This document shows, piece by piece, positions 1 to 8,080 of a stretch of DNA of 64,000 bases; the stretch's first letter is position 1; each line of letters opens with the position of its first letter. This DNA is from Flavobacteriaceae bacterium UBA3611. Its GTDB lineage: Bacteria; Bacteroidota; Bacteroidia; Flavobacteriales; Flavobacteriaceae. The DNA lies in assembly GCA_002375495.1 (NCBI GenBank), contig DFLU01000010.1, forward strand, positions 62,001 through 126,000, written 5' to 3'. A model generated the notes under the pieces. The model did no database searches and was not told the origin of the DNA. It saw only the letters and a list, made by a program, of their open reading frames with translations. The position numbers were made by a program, and so were the translations under genes.

Positions 1-239
1 CGATACTATGTTCATTTTTAATATCCCTATTGTATATATTTCCATTGGGAGGCTACGTGTTCTTAATATTTATAGATTCTAGTATAAAAAATAAAAATTT
101 ACTCATAGGTGTAATGTCAGTTTGGGCTATGTTTGTGCAGTTCTTCGGATATGGTCTTGCGTTTCTAAAGTCGAACTTCTTTATTCATGGCTTAAACAAA
201 GAACCCGAAAAACAATTTCCGAAGTTATTTTTTAAGTAA
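1..239 (+). CDS. C-terminal end of a probable family 2 glycosyltransferase (partial)
   Basis: The reading frame is open from the left edge (first full codon at base 3) to the stop at 237-239, so only the last ~78 residues are present. A TTG at base 30 is in frame but the frame stays open upstream, so it is not a start. The visible part has two hydrophobic stretches and ends in a short basic tail containing GLNKEPEKQFPKLFFK. From memory, family 2 glycosyltransferases next to ybbR/coaE in Flavobacteriaceae end in a similar tail after two membrane segments. No catalytic motif is inside the window, so the assignment rests on tail and context. It is followed after 22 nt by the YbbR gene, probably in one transcript. 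Confidence 0.45.
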   Translation, partial: ILCSFLISLLYIFPLGGYVFLIFIDSSIKNKNLLIGVMSVWAMFVQFFGYGLAFLKSNFFIHGLNKEPEKQFPKLFFK

Positions 240-261
240 CTTTTCAGCAAATTATTAGTGA

Positions 262-1212
262 ATGGCAACTTCAAATAAATCTTTTAAGAGCATCAAAGTA
301 AATATGTTCTTTTTCTTTTTGCTCTTAGCCATTATTTTCTGGGCGCTAACCAAATTTTCAAAGCAGAATACGGCTAGTATTTCAACAAGTATCGAGTATC
401 AGAACTTGCCAGAAAATTACCTGTTGGCAGATAACAATCCAGATAAGATAGATTTTTATATTACCACAAACGGCATCGATTTCTTGGTTTATAAAATGAA
501 GGAGCCCACAGTTACTATTGACGTTTCTAAGTATTTCGATAATGAAACTAAAAAGGCCCGCGTCACCGACCAAGAGTTGAAAGACGAATTGGCAAAACAA
601 ATTGGCTATACAGGTTCTGTTAGAAACCTTTCAGAAAAAACAATAGATATTAAGTTACAAGGAGTCCAGTCTAAAAAAATTCCTGTGGTCGTAAAAGCTC
701 GCGTTAATTATAAAGAAGGATTTCGAGCATTAGACAGTATTCGAGCTAAGCCAGACTCTATTCTGGTATCTGGTCCGTCGCGACTTTTAGATTCAATTAC
801 AGCTATTGCTACTAAAGAGGTTACTTTCGAGAATGTGGGAGGTGCTGTTTCTAAAAAAGTAGAATTGGTTACCTTGCCCTACGGCGGATTGGTTTCAAAA
901 GTAAAACAAGTGACACTAATACAGGAAGTGGCAGAATTTGCCCAGAAAAAGATGTCGATTCCCGTCACGGTGATAAACGTTCCTGAAAATACAATCATCA
1001 AACTTATTCCTGAGCGCATAACAGTTACCTGTGTAATGCCTATTGAAAAGTTTTCGACCATTTCAGAAAAAGATTTTGAAGTAGTCTGTAACTATGCCGA
1101 ACGGAATACTGAAGAAAATTTCTTGTCTCCAAACCTCGAAAAATTTCCGGTCTACGCTAAGAATATAGAACTTCTTCCGAAGAAAATAGACTTTCTTATC
1201 TTTAAAAAATAA
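262..1212 (+). CDS. YbbR-like domain-containing membrane-anchored protein
   Basis: 316 aa. One N-terminal membrane segment (about residues 14-31) is followed by a long extracytoplasmic part of beta-rich repeats, with phrases such as IPVVVKARVNY and MSIPVTVINVP that resemble YbbR repeat strands. In Firmicutes YbbR (CdaR) regulates the diadenylate cyclase CdaA. Here the gene lies between a glycosyltransferase and coaE with no visible cyclase, so that role should not be assumed. The ATG at 262 gives a signal anchor at the right distance. CoaE starts 2 nt after the stop, so the two are probably co-transcribed. Confidence 0.7.
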   Translation: MATSNKSFKSIKVNMFFFFLLLAIIFWALTKFSKQNTASISTSIEYQNLPENYLLADNNPDKIDFYITTNGIDFLVYKMKEPTVTIDVSKYFDNETKKARVTDQELKDELAKQIGYTGSVRNLSEKTIDIKLQGVQSKKIPVVVKARVNYKEGFRALDSIRAKPDSILVSGPSRLLDSITAIATKEVTFENVGGAVSKKVELVTLPYGGLVSKVKQVTLIQEVAEFAQKKMSIPVTVINVPENTIIKLIPERITVTCVMPIEKFSTISEKDFEVVCNYAERNTEENFLSPNLEKFPVYAKNIELLPKKIDFLIFKK

Positions 1213-1214
1213 AT

Positions 1215-1799
1215 ATGAAAATAGTAGGTCTAACTGGAGGAATAGGAAGTGGTAAGACCACGGCTGCCAACATGTTTAAAGAAATGGGGGCGCCTGTGTA
1301 TTTTGCAGATGTTGAAGCAAAAAAACTAACCAACACTTCTAAAATAATACGCAGAAAACTTATACAACTTTTAGGAAAAGAAGCGTATGTAAATAACGAG
1401 CTCAATCGAAAATTTGTGGCTTCTAAAATTTTTAAAGATGCCAATTTGCTACAAGAAGTGAATACTATTATCCACCCTAAAGTTGCCAAGCATTTTGCAC
1501 GCTGGGTAAAAAAGCAGAACGCGCCTTATTGTATTAAAGAAGCTGCTATTTTGTTTGAAAGTGGTAGTTACCAGCAATGTGACGTAACAGTTTTAGTTAC
1601 TGCGCCAAGAGAAGTACGCATAAAACGAGTGATGCAGCGTGATGACACTTCAAAAAAAGCTGTTTTAGATAGGATGGAACACCAATGGAGTGATGAACGA
1701 AAAAAGGAGATGGCCGATTTTGTGATTGAAAATACCACGCTCGATGCGCTAAAGGAGCAAATCATTGCGCTCGACAAAAAACTGTCAGAAGTCCCGTAA
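1215..1799 (+). CDS. coaE: Dephospho-CoA kinase
   Basis: 194 aa, a normal length for the family. CoaE phosphorylates the 3'-hydroxyl of dephospho-CoA with ATP, the last step of coenzyme A synthesis, in the cytoplasm. The N-terminus carries the P-loop LTGGIGSGKTT (residues 6-16). Further typical segments are the YFADVEAKKLT stretch near residue 30, the EAAILFESG segment that lines the substrate pocket, and the RVMQRDD lid region near residue 140. It starts 2 nt after the YbbR stop. The next gene has its own promoter box 63 nt downstream. Confidence 0.93.
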   Translation: MKIVGLTGGIGSGKTTAANMFKEMGAPVYFADVEAKKLTNTSKIIRRKLIQLLGKEAYVNNELNRKFVASKIFKDANLLQEVNTIIHPKVAKHFARWVKKQNAPYCIKEAAILFESGSYQQCDVTVLVTAPREVRIKRVMQRDDTSKKAVLDRMEHQWSDERKKEMADFVIENTTLDALKEQIIALDKKLSEVP

Positions 1800-1861
1800 T
1801 TACCGCAGCTTATTACTGTTAACATTTGGTTAAACCATCCAATCGCTAAATGTTAAAATCT

Positions 1862-1869
1862 TACTTTTG
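1862..1869 (+). promoter_or_regulatory. Bacteroidota -7 promoter box (TACTTTTG) of the kinase gene
   Basis: TACTTTTG matches the Bacteroidota -7 consensus TAnnTTTG. Only 5 nt separate it from the ATG at 1875, so the transcript would be leaderless or almost so. No TTG is found at the usual ~19 nt upstream; the nearest TTTG (1825-1828) is too far. Confidence 0.6.
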
Positions 1870-1874
1870 GGAAC

Positions 1875-3437
1875 ATGAACAAAAAATTGTTTTCGCTTCT
1901 TATTGCACTTATGTCCCTGTCTCTGTTGGGGATAATTTTTGTTCAGGGGTATTGGATTTCCAATTCCTACAAAACCAAGGATGAACAGTTCAGCTCAAAC
2001 GTGAAGAATTCACTCTTAAACGTAGCTGCACAGATACAATCTAGGGAACTTGATGACTATTTTTATATCTATCGAGACATGGTAGACAGCATCGGAAATC
2101 CAGAACAGGTAACAGTAAACGAATTAATGTACGCTACTGGTGAAGATGGAAATGATGAAAAAAGTGTATTTTATAATAGCATCTTAGAAGAAGACTTTAA
2201 ACTTTCTACTAATATTTTGGATACCGAAATAGATAGTATTCAATTTAAAAGGTTAACCAACAGAAAAGACCGCGTTCGTATTAAAGCTAGTTTAGATGGT
2301 ATAAAAGGGAATGACCCAATTATTACTACAGTAAGTAGGTTAACTGATTTTGAAAGAAACCAGTTTGAAGCTGCGTTTAAAAACATTTCAGGAAAAAAAC
2401 CAATTCACCAACGTGTTAGCGAACCAGAGGTTGATACTTTGCTTCAAAAAGAACTGGGTAAACATGGAGTGGTTTCTCCCTTTGAATATGCTATATTTAG
2501 TAGAAGCTTGGCAACGAAGGTCCAGTCTGATAATTTTGAATTAGATCCAGACCATACCTACAGCACTCCTCTTTTTGTAAATGAAGACCTAAACACACAA
2601 TACCAGTTGTATGTAAGTTTTCCAGGGAAAGAAAAAGAAGTGTTGAACAGTATTTTAGGAATGGCAGCCCTTTCGCTGGCATTCACAGGTGTGATTGTTT
2701 TGGCGTATAGTAGTGCGCTATCACAATTGTTTAGACAACGACAGATATCACAGATTAAAAGTGATTTCATCAACAATATGACGCATGAGTTTAAGACGCC
2801 TATTGCCACTATTAATTTGGCCTTAGATGCTCTTAAGAACCCGAAGGTGAAAGACAATCAAGAGTTTCTGAATCGATACCTTTTAATGATTCGTGATGAA
2901 AACAGAAGAATGCACGCTCAGGTTGAAAATGTATTGCGTATTTCGAAATTAGAAAAAAATGAATTGGACCTTCCGAAGGAACGTTTAGAGCTACATGATA
3001 TCATAGAACATGCAATTTCACATGTTGAACTGATAGTTGAAGATCGTGAGGGTTATATAAAAACACATTTTGGCGCAATGCGATCGTCTGTGCTGGCTAA
3101 TGACTCACATCTTACCAATGTGATTGTCAACATTCTAGATAACGCCATTAAGTATTCTGAAGACACACCAAAAATTGATGTCTATACAGAAAATGTAAAG
3201 AACAGTATCATTCTTAAGATTCGTGACCAAGGGATGGGAATGACAAAAGCTGTTCAGAAAAAGATTTTTGAAAAATTTTACCGGGAACATACCGGCGATA
3301 TACATAACGTAAAAGGGCACGGACTTGGTCTTGCATATGTAAAACGTATTTTGGACGATCACGACGCCCAGATTTACGTTGAAAGCGAAAAGGACAAAGG
3401 AAGTACCTTCATTATAAAACTACACTTAATATCTTAA
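1875..3437 (+). CDS. Sensor histidine kinase of an OmpR-type two-component system (RprX-like)
   Basis: 520 aa. Membrane segments at about residues 7-27 and 256-278 flank a ~230-residue extracytoplasmic sensor region with no recognised domain. The cytoplasmic half holds the dimerisation/phosphoacceptor helix with MTHEFKTP (phosphoacceptor His304), an N box with NILDNAIKYSED, and G boxes with RDQGMGM and GHGLGLAYVKRI, so it should be an active kinase. The cognate response regulator starts 3 nt after the stop. The pair resembles the Bacteroides RprX/RprY system in arrangement and size, but the signal is unknown. The ATG at 1875 sits directly after a -7 box. Confidence 0.88.
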   Translation: MNKKLFSLLIALMSLSLLGIIFVQGYWISNSYKTKDEQFSSNVKNSLLNVAAQIQSRELDDYFYIYRDMVDSIGNPEQVTVNELMYATGEDGNDEKSVFYNSILEEDFKLSTNILDTEIDSIQFKRLTNRKDRVRIKASLDGIKGNDPIITTVSRLTDFERNQFEAAFKNISGKKPIHQRVSEPEVDTLLQKELGKHGVVSPFEYAIFSRSLATKVQSDNFELDPDHTYSTPLFVNEDLNTQYQLYVSFPGKEKEVLNSILGMAALSLAFTGVIVLAYSSALSQLFRQRQISQIKSDFINNMTHEFKTPIATINLALDALKNPKVKDNQEFLNRYLLMIRDENRRMHAQVENVLRISKLEKNELDLPKERLELHDIIEHAISHVELIVEDREGYIKTHFGAMRSSVLANDSHLTNVIVNILDNAIKYSEDTPKIDVYTENVKNSIILKIRDQGMGMTKAVQKKIFEKFYREHTGDIHNVKGHGLGLAYVKRILDDHDAQIYVESEKDKGSTFIIKLHLIS

Positions 3438-3440
3438 TTT

Positions 3441-4157
3441 ATGGAAACTGAAAACAAAAAGATTCTCCTTGTTGAAGACGATCCGAACTTCGGAACCGTC
3501 CTGAAAGATTACCTTGCCATGAACGATTACGACGTGGTTCACGCCAAAAACGGCATGGAAGGATTCGAAAAATTTAAAAAAGACGATTACGATCTTTGTA
3601 TCCTCGATGTGATGATGCCGTACAAAGACGGCTTCACCTTGGCAAAAGAAATTCGTGAGAAAAACGAAGACGTGCCAATTATCTTCTTAACGGCAAAGGC
3701 AATGAAAGAAGATGTGCTAAAAGGGTATAAAGTTGGTGCAGACGACTACCTAAACAAGCCGTTTGATAGTGAAGTATTGCTCATGAAAATTAAAGCAATC
3801 ATCCAACGTAAGGCTACAGACTCGATTGCAGACAGCAAGCAGTTTGAGTTTAATGTGGGTAATTTCCACTTAAATTCAAAGCTTCGTTTCTTAACCTATA
3901 AAAAGGAAGAGCCGAGCAAATTATCACCAAAAGAAAATGAATTATTGCGTTTGTTAGCGTTGCATAAAAACGATTTGATGCCTCGCGAATTGGCATTGAC
4001 CAAAATTTGGAGAGACGATAATTACTTCACCTCTAGAAGTATGGACGTGTACATCGCAAAATTACGTAAATACCTTAGTAAAGACGATGGTGTTGAGATT
4101 ATCAACATTCATGGAGAAGGGTTCCGTTTGGTTGTAAAAGACGAAGTAGACCAGTAA
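3441..4157 (+). CDS. OmpR/PhoB-family response regulator (RprY-like)
   Basis: 238 aa. The receiver domain (residues ~7-120) has the acidic pair EDD at 12-14, phosphoacceptor Asp56 in CILDVMMP, the conserved Thr in IIFLTAKA, and Lys in the LNKPF motif. The C-terminal winged helix (residues ~140-232) contains LSPKENELLRLL and the recognition segment SRSMDVYIAKLRKYL. It should bind DNA when phosphorylated by the kinase encoded 3 nt upstream. The operon ends at the bidirectional terminator at 4181-4213. Confidence 0.92.
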   Translation: METENKKILLVEDDPNFGTVLKDYLAMNDYDVVHAKNGMEGFEKFKKDDYDLCILDVMMPYKDGFTLAKEIREKNEDVPIIFLTAKAMKEDVLKGYKVGADDYLNKPFDSEVLLMKIKAIIQRKATDSIADSKQFEFNVGNFHLNSKLRFLTYKKEEPSKLSPKENELLRLLALHKNDLMPRELALTKIWRDDNYFTSRSMDVYIAKLRKYLSKDDGVEIINIHGEGFRLVVKDEVDQ

Positions 4158-4180
4158 TTGAGGTATAAGATAAGTGTCTT

Positions 4181-4213
4181 AAACGCCACTCGATTTACAT
4201 CGGGTTGGCGTTT
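4181..4213. terminator. Bidirectional intrinsic terminator between response regulator and miaA
   Basis: The outer arms AAACGCCA (4181-4188) and TGGCGTTT (4206-4213) pair perfectly, and CGAT (4191-4194) pairs with ATCG (4199-4202) inside. T tracts follow on the + strand and precede on the - strand, as expected between convergent genes. The last codons of miaA lie inside the hairpin. Confidence 0.8.
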
Positions 4214-5121
4214 TTGCGTTTTATAAAGTCACAGATTTCTGATGGCGCAGTGTCGTACTCAAACCAATGAATCTGTTCGTTTTTTCGAAACCATGTTCCC
4301 TGCCGTTTGGCAAATCGTCTCGTGTTCTTTTTTATTTCTGAAATCGCAGTTTCTAAGCTTACGGTCCCATCAAAATGCTGGAAAAGCTCTTTGTAGCCTA
4401 CCGTTTGTAAAGCATTTAGATCTTTGTGTTTATACAACGACTTCGCTTCTTCAACCAGACCCCTGGCAATCATTTGGTCTACCCGTTGATTAATGCGGTC
4501 GTACACCAATTTTCGCTCTGCCGAAAGTCCGATATAGAGGGTATTAAAATTACGCGTTTCGCCCCCTTTATTTAAATAGCTAGAAAAGGGGTTGCCGGTC
4601 TGCCTAACAATCTCGAGTGCTCGAATCACACGATGCGGATTCTGCACATCGGCCTTGGCATAATAGGTTGGATCTGCTAATTGCAGTTCTTCTTTAAGTT
4701 TTTTGAGGCCTTCTTTTTCTAATTCTGTGTTTAATTTTGCTCTAATGGCAGGGTCTACCTTCGGAAAAGCGTCTAGCCCATTTACCACAGCATCTACATA
4801 AAGCCCCGAGCCACCAACCATAACCACTACAGGGTGTAATTGGAACAATTCGTCTAATTTTTTAAGGGCGTCACGTTCAAAATCGCCCACAGAATAAGGA
4901 TCAAAAATACTTCGGTTTTGAATAAAGTGATGGGGTGCAGCTGCTAATTCTTCAGGCGAAGGAACTGCCGTGCCTATAGCCATTTCAGCAAAAAATTGCC
5001 GCGAATCGGCCGAGATGATTTCCGTAGAAAAACAATTGGCAATAGCAATACCCATGGCTGTTTTTCCGATGGCGGTTGGTCCTACAATACAAACAAGTAA
5101 TGGTTTGTTTTTGGGCATCAC
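4195..5121 (-). CDS. miaA: tRNA dimethylallyltransferase
   Basis: 308 aa. MiaA transfers the dimethylallyl group to N6 of A37 in tRNAs that read codons starting with U. The P-loop GPTAIGKT is at residues 14-21, followed by the family motif ISADSRQFF near 40 and the MVGGSGLYVDAV segment near 105. The C-terminal part contains QTVGYKELFQHF and TRRFAKRQGTWFR, both typical of MiaA. Its start directly abuts the stop of the upstream channel gene. The 3' end lies in the terminator shared with the convergent response regulator. Confidence 0.95.
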   Translation of the reverse strand: MMPKNKPLLVCIVGPTAIGKTAMGIAIANCFSTEIISADSRQFFAEMAIGTAVPSPEELAAAPHHFIQNRSIFDPYSVGDFERDALKKLDELFQLHPVVVMVGGSGLYVDAVVNGLDAFPKVDPAIRAKLNTELEKEGLKKLKEELQLADPTYYAKADVQNPHRVIRALEIVRQTGNPFSSYLNKGGETRNFNTLYIGLSAERKLVYDRINQRVDQMIARGLVEEAKSLYKHKDLNALQTVGYKELFQHFDGTVSLETAISEIKKNTRRFAKRQGTWFRKNEQIHWFEYDTAPSEICDFIKRKNANPM

Positions 5122-5982
5122 TTAAGAAATATCGTCGTCGTGCAGTGGGGTTCCACATTTATGGCAGAAATCGGCATCGTCTCTATGTTTCTTCGCATTA
5201 CAATTTCTACAGCTCTGCGAATTAACATGTACATAGTTGGGGTCATCAATCTTCGATGGTTTCATGTTCTTTGTGTATTCAGCACTCACAATTCCCGTTG
5301 GCACCGCAATAATACCGTACCCCATAATCATAATGACGGCAGCAATGAATTGGCCTAACGGAGTTACTGGGGCAATATCACCAAACCCAACGGTTGTAAG
5401 TGTTACAATACACCAATACACACTTACGGGAATACTTACAAATCCGCTAGCTTCCCCCTCGATAATATACATGAGTGTACCTGCAATTATTGATATAATT
5501 AGTACTGCAAATAAGAACACCAGAATCTTCGGGCGGCTGTCTAAGAGTGCTTTCCTAAGCTTGTTCGATTCACCGATGTATCGAGTCACTTTCAAAATTC
5601 TGAACACCCTTAAAAGGCGCAAGGCACGAACCGTTAGCAAGAAATTGCTTCCTGCCAAAATAAATGATAGGTACAACGGAATGGTAGATAGGAAATCGAT
5701 AATCCCATAAAAACTGAAGATATACCTAGAAGGACGTTTAATAGTAACTACTCTGGCAATATATTCGAATGTGAAGAAAATCGTAATCACCCATTCTCCA
5801 TAATAGAGATAGTCATAGACATATTCTGGCCATCCTCTAACGCTTTCAACCATTACGAATACTACGCTCAGCAGGATAAGTATCAGCAATACCACGTCAA
5901 ACAGTTTACCCATGGGCGTATCTGCTTCGTAGATAATGGCGTGCAAATTTCTACGCCACCGCTGTTTCTGAATAGGTTCCAA
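5122..5982 (-). CDS. Voltage-gated-type potassium channel with C-terminal zinc ribbon
   Basis: 286 aa, inner membrane. The N-terminal half has the four segments of a voltage sensor. S4 carries positive residues at every third position (R119, R122, R125, R128, K131, R134). The pore loop contains the K+ selectivity filter TVGFGD (197-202), followed by an S6 helix rich in Gly and Ile. The cytoplasmic tail ends with two Cys-x-x-Cys pairs (C258/C261 and C273/C276), a small zinc-ribbon-like element that may act in gating or assembly. It belongs to the bacterial Kv-like ion transporter family. The gene abuts miaA with no gap and follows the nuclease gene by 39 nt. Confidence 0.88.
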   Translation of the reverse strand: MEPIQKQRWRRNLHAIIYEADTPMGKLFDVVLLILILLSVVFVMVESVRGWPEYVYDYLYYGEWVITIFFTFEYIARVVTIKRPSRYIFSFYGIIDFLSTIPLYLSFILAGSNFLLTVRALRLLRVFRILKVTRYIGESNKLRKALLDSRPKILVFLFAVLIISIIAGTLMYIIEGEASGFVSIPVSVYWCIVTLTTVGFGDIAPVTPLGQFIAAVIMIMGYGIIAVPTGIVSAEYTKNMKPSKIDDPNYVHVNSQSCRNCNAKKHRDDADFCHKCGTPLHDDDIS

Positions 5983-6021
5983 TGTGAAAAATTAAGTTTT
6001 TATAAAAGTAAGTAAGTTTCT

Positions 6022-7401
6022 TCAATTAACCGGGTCTACAGCTAAAGGAATGATTTTAAGCACCCGACGTTTTTTGAGATACGACTGTATGATATGCTGT
6101 GCATCTCTGTTATTTCCCATAGGCGTAATGATGGTTCGCAGTACGTCTGGGTTGTTGATTTGATAGTTCAAATTGTAAAAACCATAGCCTTTATATTGCC
6201 CATTCTCTATGAGAATCACAGAGCGTTCGTCTATATCGCGGCCTTTATCGATAATGAGCATGTGTTGGTTGGCATAACTATATTCGTCTAGAAATAACTG
6301 TACTCGTAGGTTGTAGTCTTCGGGACTTTCTTTCTGAATGCAAGCGCCTTCACAGTCTTTTACCGTATAGTTAAAACAGTTTCCAGACGTTTTGTGCAGT
6401 CCGGTTAGTTTTTGGCAAAGGTTGAATTTTTCAGTTATTGAAAAAAGAGATGATTTGGCCTGCTGGTAATTCGTAAAGGTAGTGATCGGCTTTTTACGAG
6501 CATCAGCTTTCTCTATTCTTAGGTTGATATATCCTTCGTTGTCTACAAATGAAGCCAATTGATAATTGAACAACGTCTTGCGCAATGCTCTGTTGTAAAC
6601 AGGTTTATTCTCCTTTATTTCGGCACTTTCTTTTAAAAGTGCGACCAGTTCATTCCCGGTAAGTTCGTGCGATACTGCGGAAACTTCCAACTGAATTTTC
6701 TTCGACTTACGATTATCACTCGTGAAATGTTGGGTAAGACGCTTTTTAATATTCTTACTTTTCCCAATGTAAATTACCTGACCTTCTTCGTTGTGCATAT
6801 AGTACACGCCAGTTTCCGTTGGTGCCGAAGCAATCATATCCAGTAGCTTACTGTCTAAATGTCGTTTTGGGTCTTTGCGCACTGCTGCTTGTATAATTCG
6901 CTTATTGATGTCTTTCTGCAGCAACAGCTTGAATAGCTCTACCGTAGCCTTTGCATCTCCTTGTGCTCTGTGCCTGTCTGTAATAGGAATGCCCAACGAA
7001 CGTACCAGCTTTCCCAAACTATAAGAGGGGAGGTCGGGTAGGAGTGCTTTTGAAAGCTCTACGGTACAAAGTGTGTTTTTACTGAAATCATAGCCCAACC
7101 GATCAAATTCGGTAGTCAAAATTCTGTTGTCAAATTTTGCATTGTGGGCAACTATAATACAGTCTTTGGTAATTTCAATGATACGTTTGGCCACCTCATA
7201 AAACTTCGGGGCGTTGCGCAGCATTTCATTGCTGATTCCTGTAAGGTTAACCACAAAGGGTTGAATCTTTCGCTCGGGGTTTACCAAGCTGGAAAATTGG
7301 TCAACAATGCGGTGTCCGTCAAAACGATAGATAGCAATTTCTGTAATGCCTTCTTCATTGTACTTGCCGCCTGTAGTTTCTATGTCTAGTATTGCGTAAA
7401 T
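6022..7401 (-). CDS. DnaQ-type 3'-5' exonuclease with GIY-YIG nuclease domain; probable ATT start
   Basis: 459 aa when read from the ATT at 7401. The exonuclease motifs are all present in that reading: motif I ILDIETTGG (Asp6, Glu8), motif II AHNAKFD (Asp91), motif III HRAQGDA (His144, Asp149). A GIY-YIG domain follows (GVYY at ~198, YIG at ~211), like the N-terminus of UvrC and of Cho-type proteins, suggesting a role in DNA repair. The frame is closed by TAA at 7414-7416, and no ATG, GTG or TTG lies between it and motif I. The first conventional start (TTG, 7287) would remove motif I. I infer initiation at ATT, 19 nt after the stop of the upstream gene, which could help by coupling. Confidence 0.82.
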   Translation of the reverse strand: MYAILDIETTGGKYNEEGITEIAIYRFDGHRIVDQFSSLVNPERKIQPFVVNLTGISNEMLRNAPKFYEVAKRIIEITKDCIIVAHNAKFDNRILTTEFDRLGYDFSKNTLCTVELSKALLPDLPSYSLGKLVRSLGIPITDRHRAQGDAKATVELFKLLLQKDINKRIIQAAVRKDPKRHLDSKLLDMIASAPTETGVYYMHNEEGQVIYIGKSKNIKKRLTQHFTSDNRKSKKIQLEVSAVSHELTGNELVALLKESAEIKENKPVYNRALRKTLFNYQLASFVDNEGYINLRIEKADARKKPITTFTNYQQAKSSLFSITEKFNLCQKLTGLHKTSGNCFNYTVKDCEGACIQKESPEDYNLRVQLFLDEYSYANQHMLIIDKGRDIDERSVILIENGQYKGYGFYNLNYQINNPDVLRTIITPMGNNRDAQHIIQSYLKKRRVLKIIPLAVDPVN

Positions 7402-7420
7402 CGGATGCTTTTTTTATAAA

Positions 7421-8080
7421 TTAATGGGTGTCGCGTTCGCCAAAAATGGCACTTCCCACACGTACCATGTTACTACCTTCTTCTATGGCTATTTTATAAT
7501 CGCCGCTCATTCCCATGCTTAAAATTTCGAAAGCGGGGTGGGTCTTGCTGAAATCGTCAAACAGGCGTTTCAGTTTACTGAATTCACTTCGCAGTTGGGC
7601 CTCATTATCTGTAAAGGTAGCCATTCCCATCAATCCAACCACCGAAACATTTTTATACTCTTTAAATGCATCTGAAGCCAGCAATTCTTTTGCCTCTTCA
7701 GTACTCAGACCAAATTTACTGTCTTCTTCGGCAATTTTAATCTGTAACAAACAACGAATGGTTCGGTCGTTCTTTTTGGCTTGTTTATTCACTTCTTTCA
7801 ATAAACGCTTGCTGTCTACGGCTTCAATTAAACTCACAAACGGTGCCATGTACTTTACTTTGTTACGTTGTACATGCCCAATCATGTGCCACTGTATATC
7901 TTTGGGCATTTCAGACCATTTGGCTTCCATTTCTTGTACTTTGTTTTCACCAAATACACGTTGTCCAGCCTCATACGCCTGCATAAGATCGCTCACCAGT
8001 TTGGTTTTTGAAACGGCCACTAATGTTACGTCTTCGCCTAGTTCTTCTTTAAATTTATGTATGTTAGCTTGTATGCTCAT
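7421..8080 (-). CDS. YggS/PROSC-family pyridoxal-phosphate homeostasis protein
   Basis: 219 aa. The family binds pyridoxal 5'-phosphate on a single-domain alanine-racemase-like barrel and is involved in PLP homeostasis. The PLP lysine is Lys25 in VAVSKT. Other typical segments are GENKVQEMEAKW, WHMIGHVQRNK and LSMGMSGDYKIAIEEGSNMVRVGSAIFG (here named by its parts LSMGMSGD and VRVGSAIFG), the last of which binds the cofactor phosphate. The start overlaps the stop of the DUF1015 gene by one base, so the two are translationally linked. Confidence 0.93.
   Translation of the reverse strand: MSIQANIHKFKEELGEDVTLVAVSKTKLVSDLMQAYEAGQRVFGENKVQEMEAKWSEMPKDIQWHMIGHVQRNKVKYMAPFVSLIEAVDSKRLLKEVNKQAKKNDRTIRCLLQIKIAEEDSKFGLSTEEAKELLASDAFKEYKNVSVVGLMGMATFTDNEAQLRSEFSKLKRLFDDFSKTHPAFEILSMGMSGDYKIAIEEGSNMVRVGSAIFGERDTH

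Noticed and set aside
5237..5710. 157-codon open frame on the + strand inside the ion channel gene
   Set aside because: It is the antisense of a gene with clear S4 and selectivity filter motifs, and has no family-like sequence or start signal.
7287..7401. TTG at 7287 as start of the exonuclease gene
   Set aside because: It would remove exonuclease motif I, which lies in frame just upstream.
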